DNA of 64,000 nucleotides from Hyphococcus luteus (GTDB lineage: Bacteria; Pseudomonadota; Alphaproteobacteria; Caulobacterales; Parvularculaceae): positions 124,001 to 188,000 of the forward strand of contig NZ_PJCH01000015.1 in the NCBI RefSeq assembly GCF_002943565.1. Reading direction: 5' to 3'. The position numbers were made by a program, and so were the translations under genes. Shown in pieces: positions 9,212 to 16,343 of the stretch. Each line of letters starts with the position of its first letter. Position 1 is the first letter of the stretch. The notes below the pieces were generated by a model that worked only from the letters and a program-made list of their open reading frames with translations, ran no database searches and had not been told where the DNA came from.

Positions 9212-9754
9212 ATGCTGGTCGGTTACGCGCGGGTTTCAACGATAGATCAGAATTTGAATTTGCAGCTTGATGCGCTCAAACGTGCAGGATGTGCCACGGT
9301 CTATCAGGATGAAGGCGTATCCGGTGCGAAAGCTAAGCGCCCCGGCCTGAGCAAGGCATTGAGACGACTTAAAAAGGGTGATGTCCTGGTAGTGTGGCGA
9401 CTGGACCGGCTGGGTCGATCCATGCGGCACCTGATTGAGCTGACCACCATGTTTGAAGCCAAAGGGGTTGGCTTTCGTTCCCTCTCTGATGCGATTGATA
9501 CATCTACGGCAACCGGCAAGCTGTTCTTTCATGTCACGGGGGCCTTTGCCGAGTTTGAACGCAATCTGATCTCAGAACGTACCAAGGCAGGCATGGCGGC
9601 AGCGAAGGCGCGCGGCGTGAAAATGGGACGACCGAGGAAGCTGACGCGCCAGCAACAGATAGCGCTTGCGGAATTTGATAGTGATGCGCTTGATCAAGCA
9701 GCAAAAAACTTGGGGGTGGATGAGAAGCCAGGCGACGACAAGACTATACAGTAG
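9212..9754 (+). CDS. Serine recombinase (resolvase/invertase), damaged C-terminus
   Basis: The N-terminal catalytic domain is intact: YARVSTIDQ with Ser9 as nucleophile, WRLDRLGRS with the conserved arginines, and the long helix ending ISERTKAGMAAAKARG. The DNA-binding tail begins normally (GRPRKLTRQQ) but ends GVDEKPGDDKTIQ instead of the expected Ser-Arg-Thr-Leu-Tyr-Arg helix. In another frame over 9725-9760 the sequence reads ATTRLYS, which suggests a frameshift that destroyed the last helix. Members of this family resolve transposon cointegrates or plasmid multimers. Confidence 0.88.
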   Translation: MLVGYARVSTIDQNLNLQLDALKRAGCATVYQDEGVSGAKAKRPGLSKALRRLKKGDVLVVWRLDRLGRSMRHLIELTTMFEAKGVGFRSLSDAIDTSTATGKLFFHVTGAFAEFERNLISERTKAGMAAAKARGVKMGRPRKLTRQQQIALAEFDSDALDQAAKNLGVDEKPGDDKTIQ

Positions 9755-9779
9755 AATTTGGCTGTGTTGATGTTGGCTT

Positions 9780-11012
9780 ATGAAGCACAACAGCGTCGTA
9801 CTCACTCGTAAAGAGCTTTATGACCTCGTCTGGTCAAAGCCAATGGTCAAAGTGGCGAGTGACTTTAACATCTCCGATGTTGCCATGAAAAAGGTATGCA
9901 AGAAGAATAATATTCCCGTCCCTCCCCGTGGCTATTGGCGGCGCGTTGAAACAGGCAAGCCTGTAAAACAAATTAAATTGCCCAAGGTTGAGAATGCACC
10001 CTCTATTGCTATCGACATCAGGCAACGTGTGGAGGAGATTGCAAAAGAATTTATGACGGAAGAAATAACACAGAAAATTTTCAACGAGTCAGAGCCGGAA
10101 TCAAAGATTCTTGTGCCTCATTTTCTGACCCATCCTCATAAAATAACAACAATCACAAAACACCTGTTAAAGGCTGCCAAGGAAGATGAATATGGCGCGA
10201 TCAAGTGTTTGTCAGAAGAAGCGTTTTATGTACGTATAGGGCCAGCTTCCACGGACCGCGTACTACGCATCATAGATACTTTTTTGAAAGCATGCGAAGA
10301 ACGTGGATTTACTATTCGCGCGGGCGAGAAGCGAGACAACAATCGATATATAGATCATGCGAAACTGATCGTTGATGGAGAGGCGCTGGGTTTTTCCATT
10401 GAAGAAACCATCAGGCGCAGACCGCATAAATTGACCGAAAAGGAGCTGGCGCATCAAAGAAAGAACAATCGCAGTTGGTCTGACTATTCTTATCTGCACA
10501 TCCCAAATTATGATTTTTTTCCAACGGGAAAGCTTACGCTCAAAATTGACGGACATTATGGCTCCCGGCTTCGCTCTACATGGAATGATACAAAACGCCA
10601 ATGGATAGAGGATCGTTTAAACGAGGTGATTGTCGCGTTGCTGGAGGCTTCTGCCTGGATAAAACAGCGACGAAAAAAGCAAAAAGAAAAGGAACAACGT
10701 CATCAAAAGGAATTGGCCAGACGGGCGGAGATACGAAAACGCTATGATGAAGAGTGTGCAGCAATTTCGCAATTGGAAACAGAAGCGACAAACTGGCGGC
10801 AGTCGGAAAATATACGCGCCTATGCCGCAGCATTTGAGTTAAGGGCTTCAGAGAACGGCCAATTAACAGAGGCGCAAAGAGAGTGGCTGCTGTGGGCACG
10901 CGAACATACAGACAGACTTGATCCACTTTGTGAAACAAAACCATCATCTCTTGATACAAGTGAAGAAGATATGCGGCCTATCTCTATCTGGGAAATGGCG
11001 GATGAGGAATGA
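9780..11012 (+). CDS. Hypothetical protein with HTH-like N-terminus
   Basis: 410 residues. Residues 8-60 (LTRKELYDLVWSKPM, then ISDVAMKKVCKKNNIPVPPR) form a helix-turn-helix-like unit seen in a family of long hypothetical proteins of mobile elements. Residues about 270-350 are a highly charged coiled coil (KQRRKKQKEKEQRHQKELARR). It starts 25 bases after the resolvase and its stop lies only 3 bases before the tRNA-Leu 3' end on the other strand. AT-richer than core genes. Function unknown. Confidence 0.65.
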   Translation: MKHNSVVLTRKELYDLVWSKPMVKVASDFNISDVAMKKVCKKNNIPVPPRGYWRRVETGKPVKQIKLPKVENAPSIAIDIRQRVEEIAKEFMTEEITQKIFNESEPESKILVPHFLTHPHKITTITKHLLKAAKEDEYGAIKCLSEEAFYVRIGPASTDRVLRIIDTFLKACEERGFTIRAGEKRDNNRYIDHAKLIVDGEALGFSIEETIRRRPHKLTEKELAHQRKNNRSWSDYSYLHIPNYDFFPTGKLTLKIDGHYGSRLRSTWNDTKRQWIEDRLNEVIVALLEASAWIKQRRKKQKEKEQRHQKELARRAEIRKRYDEECAAISQLETEATNWRQSENIRAYAAAFELRASENGQLTEAQREWLLWAREHTDRLDPLCETKPSSLDTSEEDMRPISIWEMADEE

Positions 11013-11067
11013 AAATGGTGCGGGCGGGGGGACTCGAACCCCCACGGGCAAATGCCCTACGGATTTT

Positions 11068-11328
11068 CATACGCACTACGGCTTTCGCCGCCCTGCCCTT
11101 ATGCACGGCGCATAAGAGCAAGTTCGTGGTCTGGACTATACCTTCACCGTAGCCAGGTTCCTGGCCTTAGGCGCTGCCCGTCTAGTCTCTACACCTTCCC
11201 CATTGAATGTTCATTCAACAGGGCTTGGCTCGGGATCGGCAAGGTCGGATACGTCATCCGCCGTAGCTTTCCCCGAATTTGAGCAGTTCTACTCCCGCCG
11301 TTTCCGGCGGGGCACTCAAAGGTCGCTT
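11068..11328 (-). ncRNA. Self-splicing group I intron in tRNA-Leu(UAA)
   Basis: 261 nt, ends in G, with no reading frame for a homing endonuclease. P1 pairs exon ACUU with intron GAGU, giving the conserved U-G wobble at the 5' splice site. P2 is a GC-rich stem closed by a GAAA tetraloop. The core elements are visible: P (AATTCGGGGAAAGC), Q (ATCCCGAGCCAAG), R (GTGTAGAGACTAGACGG) and S (AAGGTATAGTCC), in that order. These match the wording of the cyanobacterial tRNA-Leu introns (subgroup IC3). Confidence 0.93.
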
Positions 11329-11363
11329 AAGTCCGTTGCGTCTACCGGTTCCGCCACGCCCGC
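11327..11363 (-). repeat. att-like repeat, copy 1 (inside tRNA-Leu)
   Basis: 37 bp covering the tRNA-Leu 5' exon, matched by 12773-12809 with two mismatches, in direct orientation. The two copies bracket the integrase. Confidence 0.75.
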
Positions 11364-11372
11364 ATTGTTATT

Positions 11373-11402
11373 AGATAAACAGAATACAGCCTTGAATTGC
11401 AA
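11373..11402 (-). promoter_or_regulatory. Candidate promoter of tRNA-Leu
   Basis: On the minus strand TTGCAA, 18-base spacer, TTATCT, ending 10 bases before the tRNA 5' end. It lies in the AT-rich 48-bp gap between the integrase stop and the tRNA, so the tRNA can be expressed independently of host sequence to the right. Confidence 0.5.
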
Positions 11403-11411
11403 CAGCTAATT

Positions 11412-12638
11412 TTATTCTGCCAACAGACTCTCGGCAGTGATGGGTTCGCTCTTTTTGCTTTTACGCGGGCGGCGCACATTGATAGCGGCGGTATCGAGGC
11501 TGGTCTTGATGTGGGAAGCGTAATAGGTCTCGATCATTTCCACGCTGGTGCGGCAGTTCTTGGCGATCTGATAAATGTCGGCCCCTTCCATGAGGCGCAG
11601 ACAGATATAGGTGTGGCGAAGGCTGTAGGCCGTGCGCCTTTGGCCTTCTCGGTCGATTTTCAAGCCTTCCTCCTCAAGGATGTTATTGAAGAGCTGTCGC
11701 GGGAAAACCGGGAATAAAAGATCCATGGGTTTTGGCTTGTTGCGCTCCACAAGACGCTGGAACGGGCGCACCGCCCCCGTCATGCTCTTGCAATAGCCGA
11801 CCCCGCGTTTACCGCGCACTTCTATTTCCAGGATCGTTTCCTCGGTATCCTCGTCTTCAACTATCGTCACGTCACGATATTGAAGGCTCAAGGCTTCGTC
11901 CGGCCTTAGGCCCGTATTGGCCATAAACAGGACGAAGTCATGGAGTTGTTCGCAGTTGTGCTTCCAACGCGGCTTTGGTGGGTTTTTGATGCGACGGCGC
12001 GTCGCTTCGTAGAGCTGTTTGTATTCCTCCGGCGAGAACCATGCCCTGCGTTTGATTTTTCCCGACGTTTTGTAAGGCGTCGACAAATCCGGCAGGTGCG
12101 TCAGCCAGCCATGGCGCATGGCTGTTTTTAAAACCTGACGCAGCGTGAAGATTTCCTGATGCAGCGTGCTGCGCGCGGGCGGACCGTAGTTCTTCGGATT
12201 GCCGTCATCGTCTTTGCGGTTGTACCGGGGAACCGAATTTTTCTGTCGGAACACACGGTATTCCTGAACCATACCGGCAGTTATTTCGGAGAGACCTTTG
12301 TCTCCGAAATACGGAATGAGATAATTTCTGAGCCTTCGTTTTGTGTTGTCGATGTAGACTGGGCTGCGCTCTCCGAGCGTAATAACCTCGTACTCTTCCA
12401 GGAATTTAGCAGCGGCCTGTTTGAACGTTTTTTCGTGCTTGAGCTGGCCCATCACTTTCTTGCCGCGCAGGCCGAGATACCAGTCTTCTGCAAAGTCTTT
12501 CGCGCGCGAAAGAGAGTCTTCTTTCGTGCTCGTTCTCCAATTTCGTCCGTCCAGGAACGTTGAGCACTGCCAGTAGCGGCTGTCGCCACGGCGATAGACG
12601 TAAACTTTGCCTCCCATGATTTTGTGCTTTTCCGTCAA
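11412..12638 (-). CDS. int: Tyrosine site-specific integrase
   Basis: 408-residue phage-type integrase. An N-terminal arm-binding region and SAM-like core-binding domain (about 70-175) precede the catalytic domain, with Arg245 (NTGLRPDEAL), the YSLRHTY box (Arg341) and Tyr372 as likely nucleophile in MIETYY. Two canonical histidines are replaced (Tyr338 for the first His of HxxR; Cys362 where LGH is usual), as in some subfamilies. The gene lies between the two tRNA-Leu repeats, convergent with nothing, reading toward the tRNA. The position suggests it targets the tRNA-Leu anticodon-arm region. Confidence 0.92.
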   Translation of the reverse strand: MTEKHKIMGGKVYVYRRGDSRYWQCSTFLDGRNWRTSTKEDSLSRAKDFAEDWYLGLRGKKVMGQLKHEKTFKQAAAKFLEEYEVITLGERSPVYIDNTKRRLRNYLIPYFGDKGLSEITAGMVQEYRVFRQKNSVPRYNRKDDDGNPKNYGPPARSTLHQEIFTLRQVLKTAMRHGWLTHLPDLSTPYKTSGKIKRRAWFSPEEYKQLYEATRRRIKNPPKPRWKHNCEQLHDFVLFMANTGLRPDEALSLQYRDVTIVEDEDTEETILEIEVRGKRGVGYCKSMTGAVRPFQRLVERNKPKPMDLLFPVFPRQLFNNILEEEGLKIDREGQRRTAYSLRHTYICLRLMEGADIYQIAKNCRTSVEMIETYYASHIKTSLDTAAINVRRPRKSKKSEPITAESLLAE

Positions 12639-12673
12639 ACCGGCGCCTCCAACTCACACGCACACCGTGAAAG

Positions 12674-12691
12674 TGTGTAACAACTGTGTAA
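12674..12691 (+). repeat. TGTGTAA direct repeats, possible integrase arm sites
   Basis: Two TGTGTAA copies spaced 11 bp start to start, 36 bases upstream of the integrase start and about 80 bp from the attachment repeat. This fits arm-type integrase binding sites or an autoregulatory site. Confidence 0.3.
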
Positions 12692-12772
12692 GTAGCATTC
12701 AGGAGGTTAAATTTCAATAAACGACTGTTTTATAAGGGGTTTTTGTTGTGGATAAGTGGGAAACTAGGGGTT

Positions 12773-12809
12773 TTAAGTCTGTTGCGTCTACCGGTTCCGC
12801 CACGTCCGC
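12773..12809 (-). pseudogene. Broken tRNA-Leu 5' half (att copy 2)
   Basis: Minus-strand 5' half of a tRNA-Leu from the acceptor strand GCGGACG through the D arm to CUUAA of the anticodon loop; after CTTAAAA homology stops. It differs from the intact tRNA at two bases, both in stems (acceptor A for G, anticodon stem A for G). No 3' half follows. It lies 79 bp downstream (on its strand) of tRNA-Gly, so the two probably formed one transcript before the insertion. Confidence 0.85.
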
Positions 12810-12888
12810 GTCAGGGACCGCACTAAACAGGCGCCCTTATGGATTGGCAACCGTAAACCGGGATGAGGCCCGGCCTCAGAAGGGAGAA

Positions 12889-12962
12889 TGGAGCGGGTAG
12901 CGGGAATCGAACCCGCATCTTCAGCTTGGAAGGCTGTGGCTCTACCATTGAGCTATACCCGC
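12889..12962 (-). tRNA. tRNA-Gly(UCC)
   Basis: 74 nt with encoded CCA. Acceptor GCGGGTA pairs with TACCCGC, T arm CGGGTTCGATTCCCG is standard, and the anticodon loop CUUCCAA gives anticodon UCC. The first anticodon-stem pair reads A-A, a small mismatch. First gene of host type to the right of the island. Confidence 0.93.
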
Positions 12963-13110
12963 GGCCCCTGATATGGGCAGTCCTAGATAACGGATTTCAG
13001 GCCTCGCGCAAGCCTGAAAAAAACCGCCGGGAGCCGGATCCTATTTGACGGATGTCAAACCGGGCCGGGCCTGCTATGGCAGGCTGAGACCAGTAAAAGG
13101 AGCCCGCTTC

Positions 13111-13353
13111 ATGACCCACACGCCCCATGAACTCGCAGAAGAATTTCCCGAAAAAGCCGATCTTATCCACAAGCTGAAAGAGACGGACGCGCATTTCGCC
13201 AAGCTCGCCGAGGAATATCATGAGCTCAACCGGGAGGTGCACAGGCTGGAGACCCGGGTCGAGGCGTCGAGCGAAGAGCACGAAGAGGAGCTTCGTAAAA
13301 AGCGCATGGCGCTGAAGGACCAGATCGCCGCCATGCTGGCGAAAGCCGACTGA
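13111..13353 (+). CDS. DUF465 (YdcH-like) coiled-coil protein
   Basis: 80 residues starting MTHTPHELAEEFPE, with an AAAAGGAG site 9 bases upstream. The heptad pattern (LKETDAHFAKLAEEYHELNR, then KRMALKDQIAAML) is the DUF465 signature, a short helical hairpin widespread in alphaproteobacteria with no settled function. A longer in-frame start at 13045 lacks a ribosome site. A strong terminator follows. Confidence 0.85.
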   Translation: MTHTPHELAEEFPEKADLIHKLKETDAHFAKLAEEYHELNREVHRLETRVEASSEEHEEELRKKRMALKDQIAAMLAKAD

Positions 13354-13380
13354 CGGCTCTTGCGCGCCTTTCAACATCTG

Positions 13381-13411
13381 CGGCGGGCTCTTGCTGAAGG
13401 CCCGCCGTTTT
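13381..13411 (+). terminator. Rho-independent terminator
   Basis: 8-bp stem CGGCGGGC/GCCCGCCG (13381-13388 with 13400-13407) followed by TTTTGTTTT, 27 bases after the DUF465 stop. Confidence 0.85.
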
Positions 13412-13435
13412 GTTTTCGCCGTCTATCCGCCGGCC

Positions 13436-14335
13436 TTATTCGCCGAGATAGCGGATCGACGAGATCTTGTTGTTCAGCTTGAGCGAGCCGAGATTGGAGA
13501 CCGAGCTGTCGACCACAGCGCAGCGCCCGCCGCCATCCTTCTTTGCGCAGACCTCCCAGCGCCCGCGCTTCACGCGAAGGCTCGACGCGCTGTCATTGAG
13601 GCCGATGAAGCGCAGATCGCTCATGCTGGAATGGCGCTTGCGATAGCGGCTCATGTCATAGCGGACATAGCTGCCGTCGAGAATCCCGATGGAAAAATGA
13701 ACGCCGTGGCCGCCGAAACCCTTTTTCGGAAACAGCTCAATGTCCTTGGGCGGAATGAGGCCCACCGTGCGCCGCGGCGCGCCGCCGCCAACCGGAAAGC
13801 CGGTTCCGTAAACCTCCTTGCACAGCTCGCGGGCGTAATAGCCGAACTGGTAAACCTGGTCCGGGTCGCTATGGCCGCGGCGGTGATGCCGACCGGCGCG
13901 CGCTTTCGGGATATGCGCATTATGGCCGAATTCATGGGCGACCATTTCCACCACCTCGCAGAAGGGATCGCGCGTCATAAGCGCCGAACAGATCCGCACC
14001 CGGTTGCCGCCGACGATCGTTCCCTGCACGGCGGTATGGGTGTCGCAGTCCTTGTCCGCCTTGCAGACAAAACTCAGCTTGTCGACCCGGCGCTCGATCT
14101 GGCGTTCGGCGCGGCGCTGCTGGCCTTTGCGTCCTTCGATTTCGAAATCGTTCTTCAGAGTCTTCTTGTACCTAACCAGAAAATCCTTGGCGGCGCGCAG
14201 ATGCGTCTGAAGGTCGGCGGGGCAATTCTCGACGCCGGGCAGCAGTTTTTGCGCCGCGGCCGGCGCGGGAACGGCGATTGGGCAGGAAAGCGCAAGGACG
14301 GCGGCGATCACGCGGCCGGATTTGGCGATGAACAT
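13436..14335 (-). CDS. Secreted HExxH metallopeptidase-like protein with crystallin-like tail
   Basis: 299 residues with a Sec signal peptide (cut near AAAQ, residue 29). A zinc motif HEFGH is at residues 134-138, preceded by a helix (CEVVEMVAHEFGH) and followed by the typical His-rich linker. Six or more cysteines suggest disulfides in the periplasm. The last 85 residues (VHFSIGILDGSYVRYDM, then NDSASSLRVKRGRWEVC) have the two-motif pattern of a beta/gamma-crystallin domain. I do not know a named family with this pairing. Activity is plausible but unproven; the substrate is unknown. Monocistronic. Confidence 0.7.
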   Translation of the reverse strand: MFIAKSGRVIAAVLALSCPIAVPAPAAAQKLLPGVENCPADLQTHLRAAKDFLVRYKKTLKNDFEIEGRKGQQRRAERQIERRVDKLSFVCKADKDCDTHTAVQGTIVGGNRVRICSALMTRDPFCEVVEMVAHEFGHNAHIPKARAGRHHRRGHSDPDQVYQFGYYARELCKEVYGTGFPVGGGAPRRTVGLIPPKDIELFPKKGFGGHGVHFSIGILDGSYVRYDMSRYRKRHSSMSDLRFIGLNDSASSLRVKRGRWEVCAKKDGGGRCAVVDSSVSNLGSLKLNNKISSIRYLGE

Positions 14336-14415
14336 CGGTCTCTCCCCGTTTCGATATGACGGGCAAAGCCTAGGCGCTCGCCTCGATCCGCACTGTGACG
14401 AACGTCACTAGCCGG

Positions 14416-15048
14416 CTATAATTCGCTTTTTCTCGGGCGGGCGTATCTTGGCGAAGGAATATTGAAGATGATCGCCGCCGCCCGGATCGCGAAGGTCGTC
14501 AGCGCGGCGATGACGGCGACAAGGCTTTCCGGAACGCCGGCCGCGAGAAGCCCGACAAAAACCCCGGCCCCGATCAGCGCCGCCGTCGCGTAAATATCCT
14601 GCTTCAGGATCAGGGGCGGCTCGTTCAGGAGAACATCGCGGACAACGCCGCCGAAGGTCGCCGTCACCGCGCCCATGAAAATGGCGATCACCGCCGGGGC
14701 TTCCGCCGCCAGCGCGGCCTGCGCGCCGAGGACGGAAAAGACGGCGAGCCCCATGGCGTCGGCCCAGATGAGCGCTTTCAACCGCGAGTCGATCAAAGGC
14801 TGCGCCAGGGTCGCGATGACCGCGCCGGCGAGACAGATGAACACCGCCGACGGCGCGGCGATCCACCAGACCGGAAAAGAGCCGAGCAGCACGTCGCGGA
14901 TGGTGCCGCCGCCGACGCCGGTGACGAAAGCGATCATGGCGACGCCGAACACGTCCATGTCGTTTCTGAGCGCGGTGAGCGCGCCCGAAATCGCAAAGAC
15001 GAAAAGGCCGATGACGTTAAGCGCGGCGAAAATCTGGGCGGTTTCCAT
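14416..15048 (-). CDS. TRIC/UPF0126 family membrane protein (YicG-like)
   Basis: About 210 residues, seven hydrophobic helices. Two copies of the family signature GGxxRD (GVGGGTIRDVLL and ATFGGVVRDVLL) mark the internal duplication of the TRIC cation-channel fold. Start METAQIF is preferred to the upstream MPGGAE because it opens directly into the first helix. Bacterial members are cation channels or carriers of uncertain role. It follows the acyl-CoA dehydrogenase by 53 bp. Confidence 0.88.
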   Translation of the reverse strand: METAQIFAALNVIGLFVFAISGALTALRNDMDVFGVAMIAFVTGVGGGTIRDVLLGSFPVWWIAAPSAVFICLAGAVIATLAQPLIDSRLKALIWADAMGLAVFSVLGAQAALAAEAPAVIAIFMGAVTATFGGVVRDVLLNEPPLILKQDIYATAALIGAGVFVGLLAAGVPESLVAVIAALTTFAIRAAAIIFNIPSPRYARPRKSEL

Positions 15049-15101
15049 GCGCCAGCTTAGCGCCGATTCAGCACCGCCCGGCAAGCGCCCCCTTAATCCT
15101 G

Positions 15102-16259
15102 CTAAAGCGTGCGCGCGATCAGAAGCTTCATGATCTCGTTGGTGCCGCCATAGATGCGCTCAACCCGGCAGTCGGCGTAAAGCCGGCTGATGGGATATTC
15201 GTCCATATAGCCGTAGCCGCCGAAAAGCTGCAGGCATTTATCGACGATTTCGCCGCACAGATCCGTGAGCAGCATTTTCGACATGGAGGCGGTCGCCGCA
15301 TCGAGCGTGCCGTCGATCAGCTGCTGCGTGCATGAGTCCACGAAGACCCGCGCCATGGTCGCTTTCGCCTTGCATTCGGCGAGAACGAACTGGGTGTTCT
15401 GGAATTTCAGGATCGGGCGGCCGAAAGCTTCGCGCTCTTTCACATAATCGATGGTGAGCTGCAGCGCGCGCTCGATCTGCGCCATGGCGCCGACGGCGAT
15501 CTGGTGGCGCTCCTGGGGCAATTGCTCCATCAGCTGGAAGAAGCCCTGGCCTTCATCCGTTCCCAGAAGGTTTTCCGTCGGGATCTTGACGTCGTTAAAG
15601 AAGAGCTCGGAGGTGTCCTGCGCCTTGTTGCCGAGTTTTTTCAGATTGCGGCCGCGTTCGAAGCCGTCCACTTCGTCGGTTTCAACCACCATCAGCGAAA
15701 CGCCCTTGGCGCCCTCGCCGGGATCGGTTTTCGAAACGACGATAATGAGATTGGCGGTCTGACCGTTGGTGATGAAGGTTTTCGAGCCGTTCATCACATA
15801 TTGGTTGCCTTGTTTAATCGCGGTCGTCCTGACCGCCTGAAGGTCCGAGCCCGTGCCCGGCTCGGTCATCGCAATAGCGCCCACAAGTTCGCCCGTCGCC
15901 ATCTTCGGCAGCCAGCGCTTCTTCTGTTCTTCCGTGCCGTAATGCAGGATGTAAGGCGCAACGATGCAGTTGTGCAGCGCCGCCCCGAACCCTTCGACCC
16001 CCGCCTGGCTTTGCTGTTCGATAAAAATCTGTTCATGGGCGAAATTGCCGCCGGCGCCGCCATATTCCTCGGGCATCGACATGCACAACAGCCCCGCCTC
16101 GCCCGCCTTCTCCCAGGCCCAGCGTTCGACCTTTCCCGCATCGCGCCACTTTTCGACATGGGGCGCCAGTTCGCGGGTGAAAAACTTGCCGACTTCATCC
16201 TCGAAGAGCTCGAGATCGTCGGTTTTCCAGGCGGGTTTCGGGGTTTGAAGGACGGACAT
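15102..16259 (-). CDS. Acyl-CoA dehydrogenase, long-chain type
   Basis: 385 residues; FAD enzyme that makes the trans-2 double bond in the first step of beta-oxidation. Visible are the flavin-binding MTEPGTGSDLQ, ITNGQ, and the C-terminal RIYGGTNEIMKLLIAR. In the latter the usual catalytic Glu position of medium-chain enzymes is Gly, as in long-chain and isovaleryl types, which carry the base earlier near LPQERHQIAVG. The start MSVLQTP has GGAGC 8 bases upstream. It is the gene after FadL, which fits long-chain fatty acid use; electrons would go to ETF. Confidence 0.9.
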   Translation of the reverse strand: MSVLQTPKPAWKTDDLELFEDEVGKFFTRELAPHVEKWRDAGKVERWAWEKAGEAGLLCMSMPEEYGGAGGNFAHEQIFIEQQSQAGVEGFGAALHNCIVAPYILHYGTEEQKKRWLPKMATGELVGAIAMTEPGTGSDLQAVRTTAIKQGNQYVMNGSKTFITNGQTANLIIVVSKTDPGEGAKGVSLMVVETDEVDGFERGRNLKKLGNKAQDTSELFFNDVKIPTENLLGTDEGQGFFQLMEQLPQERHQIAVGAMAQIERALQLTIDYVKEREAFGRPILKFQNTQFVLAECKAKATMARVFVDSCTQQLIDGTLDAATASMSKMLLTDLCGEIVDKCLQLFGGYGYMDEYPISRLYADCRVERIYGGTNEIMKLLIARTL

Positions 16260-16343
16260 TGGGAAGCTCCAGAAGCTTTGTTCGCCTCCGTAAATCGCAT
16301 AGCGCGCGGCGGGCGGCAATGGCGATGTGCAGCGGCCTAAGGC

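Larger units (their letters stand above)
11016..11363 (-). tRNA. tRNA-Leu(UAA) interrupted by a group I intron
   Basis: 5' exon is 11363-11329 and 3' exon is 11067-11016, with CCA encoded. The acceptor stem GCGGGCG/CGCCCGC, the anticodon stem ACGGA/UCCGU, the loop CUUAAAA (anticodon UAA), the long variable arm of a class II tRNA and the T arm all pair once the 261-nt insert is removed. The break is between U34 and A35, the position used by the well-known tRNA-Leu(UAA) introns of cyanobacteria and plastids. It has its own candidate promoter just upstream. Confidence 0.95.
1..12809. mobile_element. Integrative mobilizable island (left edge outside window)
   Basis: The stretch carries mobilization genes (MobC, relaxase, coupling ATPase), a serine resolvase, a tyrosine integrase next to a tRNA-Leu gene, and many unrecognised genes, several visibly richer in A and T than the core genes to the right. 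The right edge is placed at a broken tRNA-Leu 5' half at 12773-12809, just before an intact tRNA-Gly. No VirB/Tra mating-pore genes are visible, so it should depend on a helper for transfer. The left boundary is not in the window. It is also possible that only 11.3-12.8 kb (integrase plus flanking tRNA repeats) is one element and the mobilization genes belong to an older neighbour. Confidence 0.7.

Noticed and set aside
11068-11328. Homing endonuclease inside the intron
   Set aside because: The insert is only 261 nt and fully used by the ribozyme core; no LAGLIDADG, HNH or GIY-YIG reading frame.
1-12809. Self-transmissible ICE
   Set aside because: Relaxase and coupling ATPase are present but no VirB/Tra channel genes are in the window; called mobilizable, with the left side unknown.
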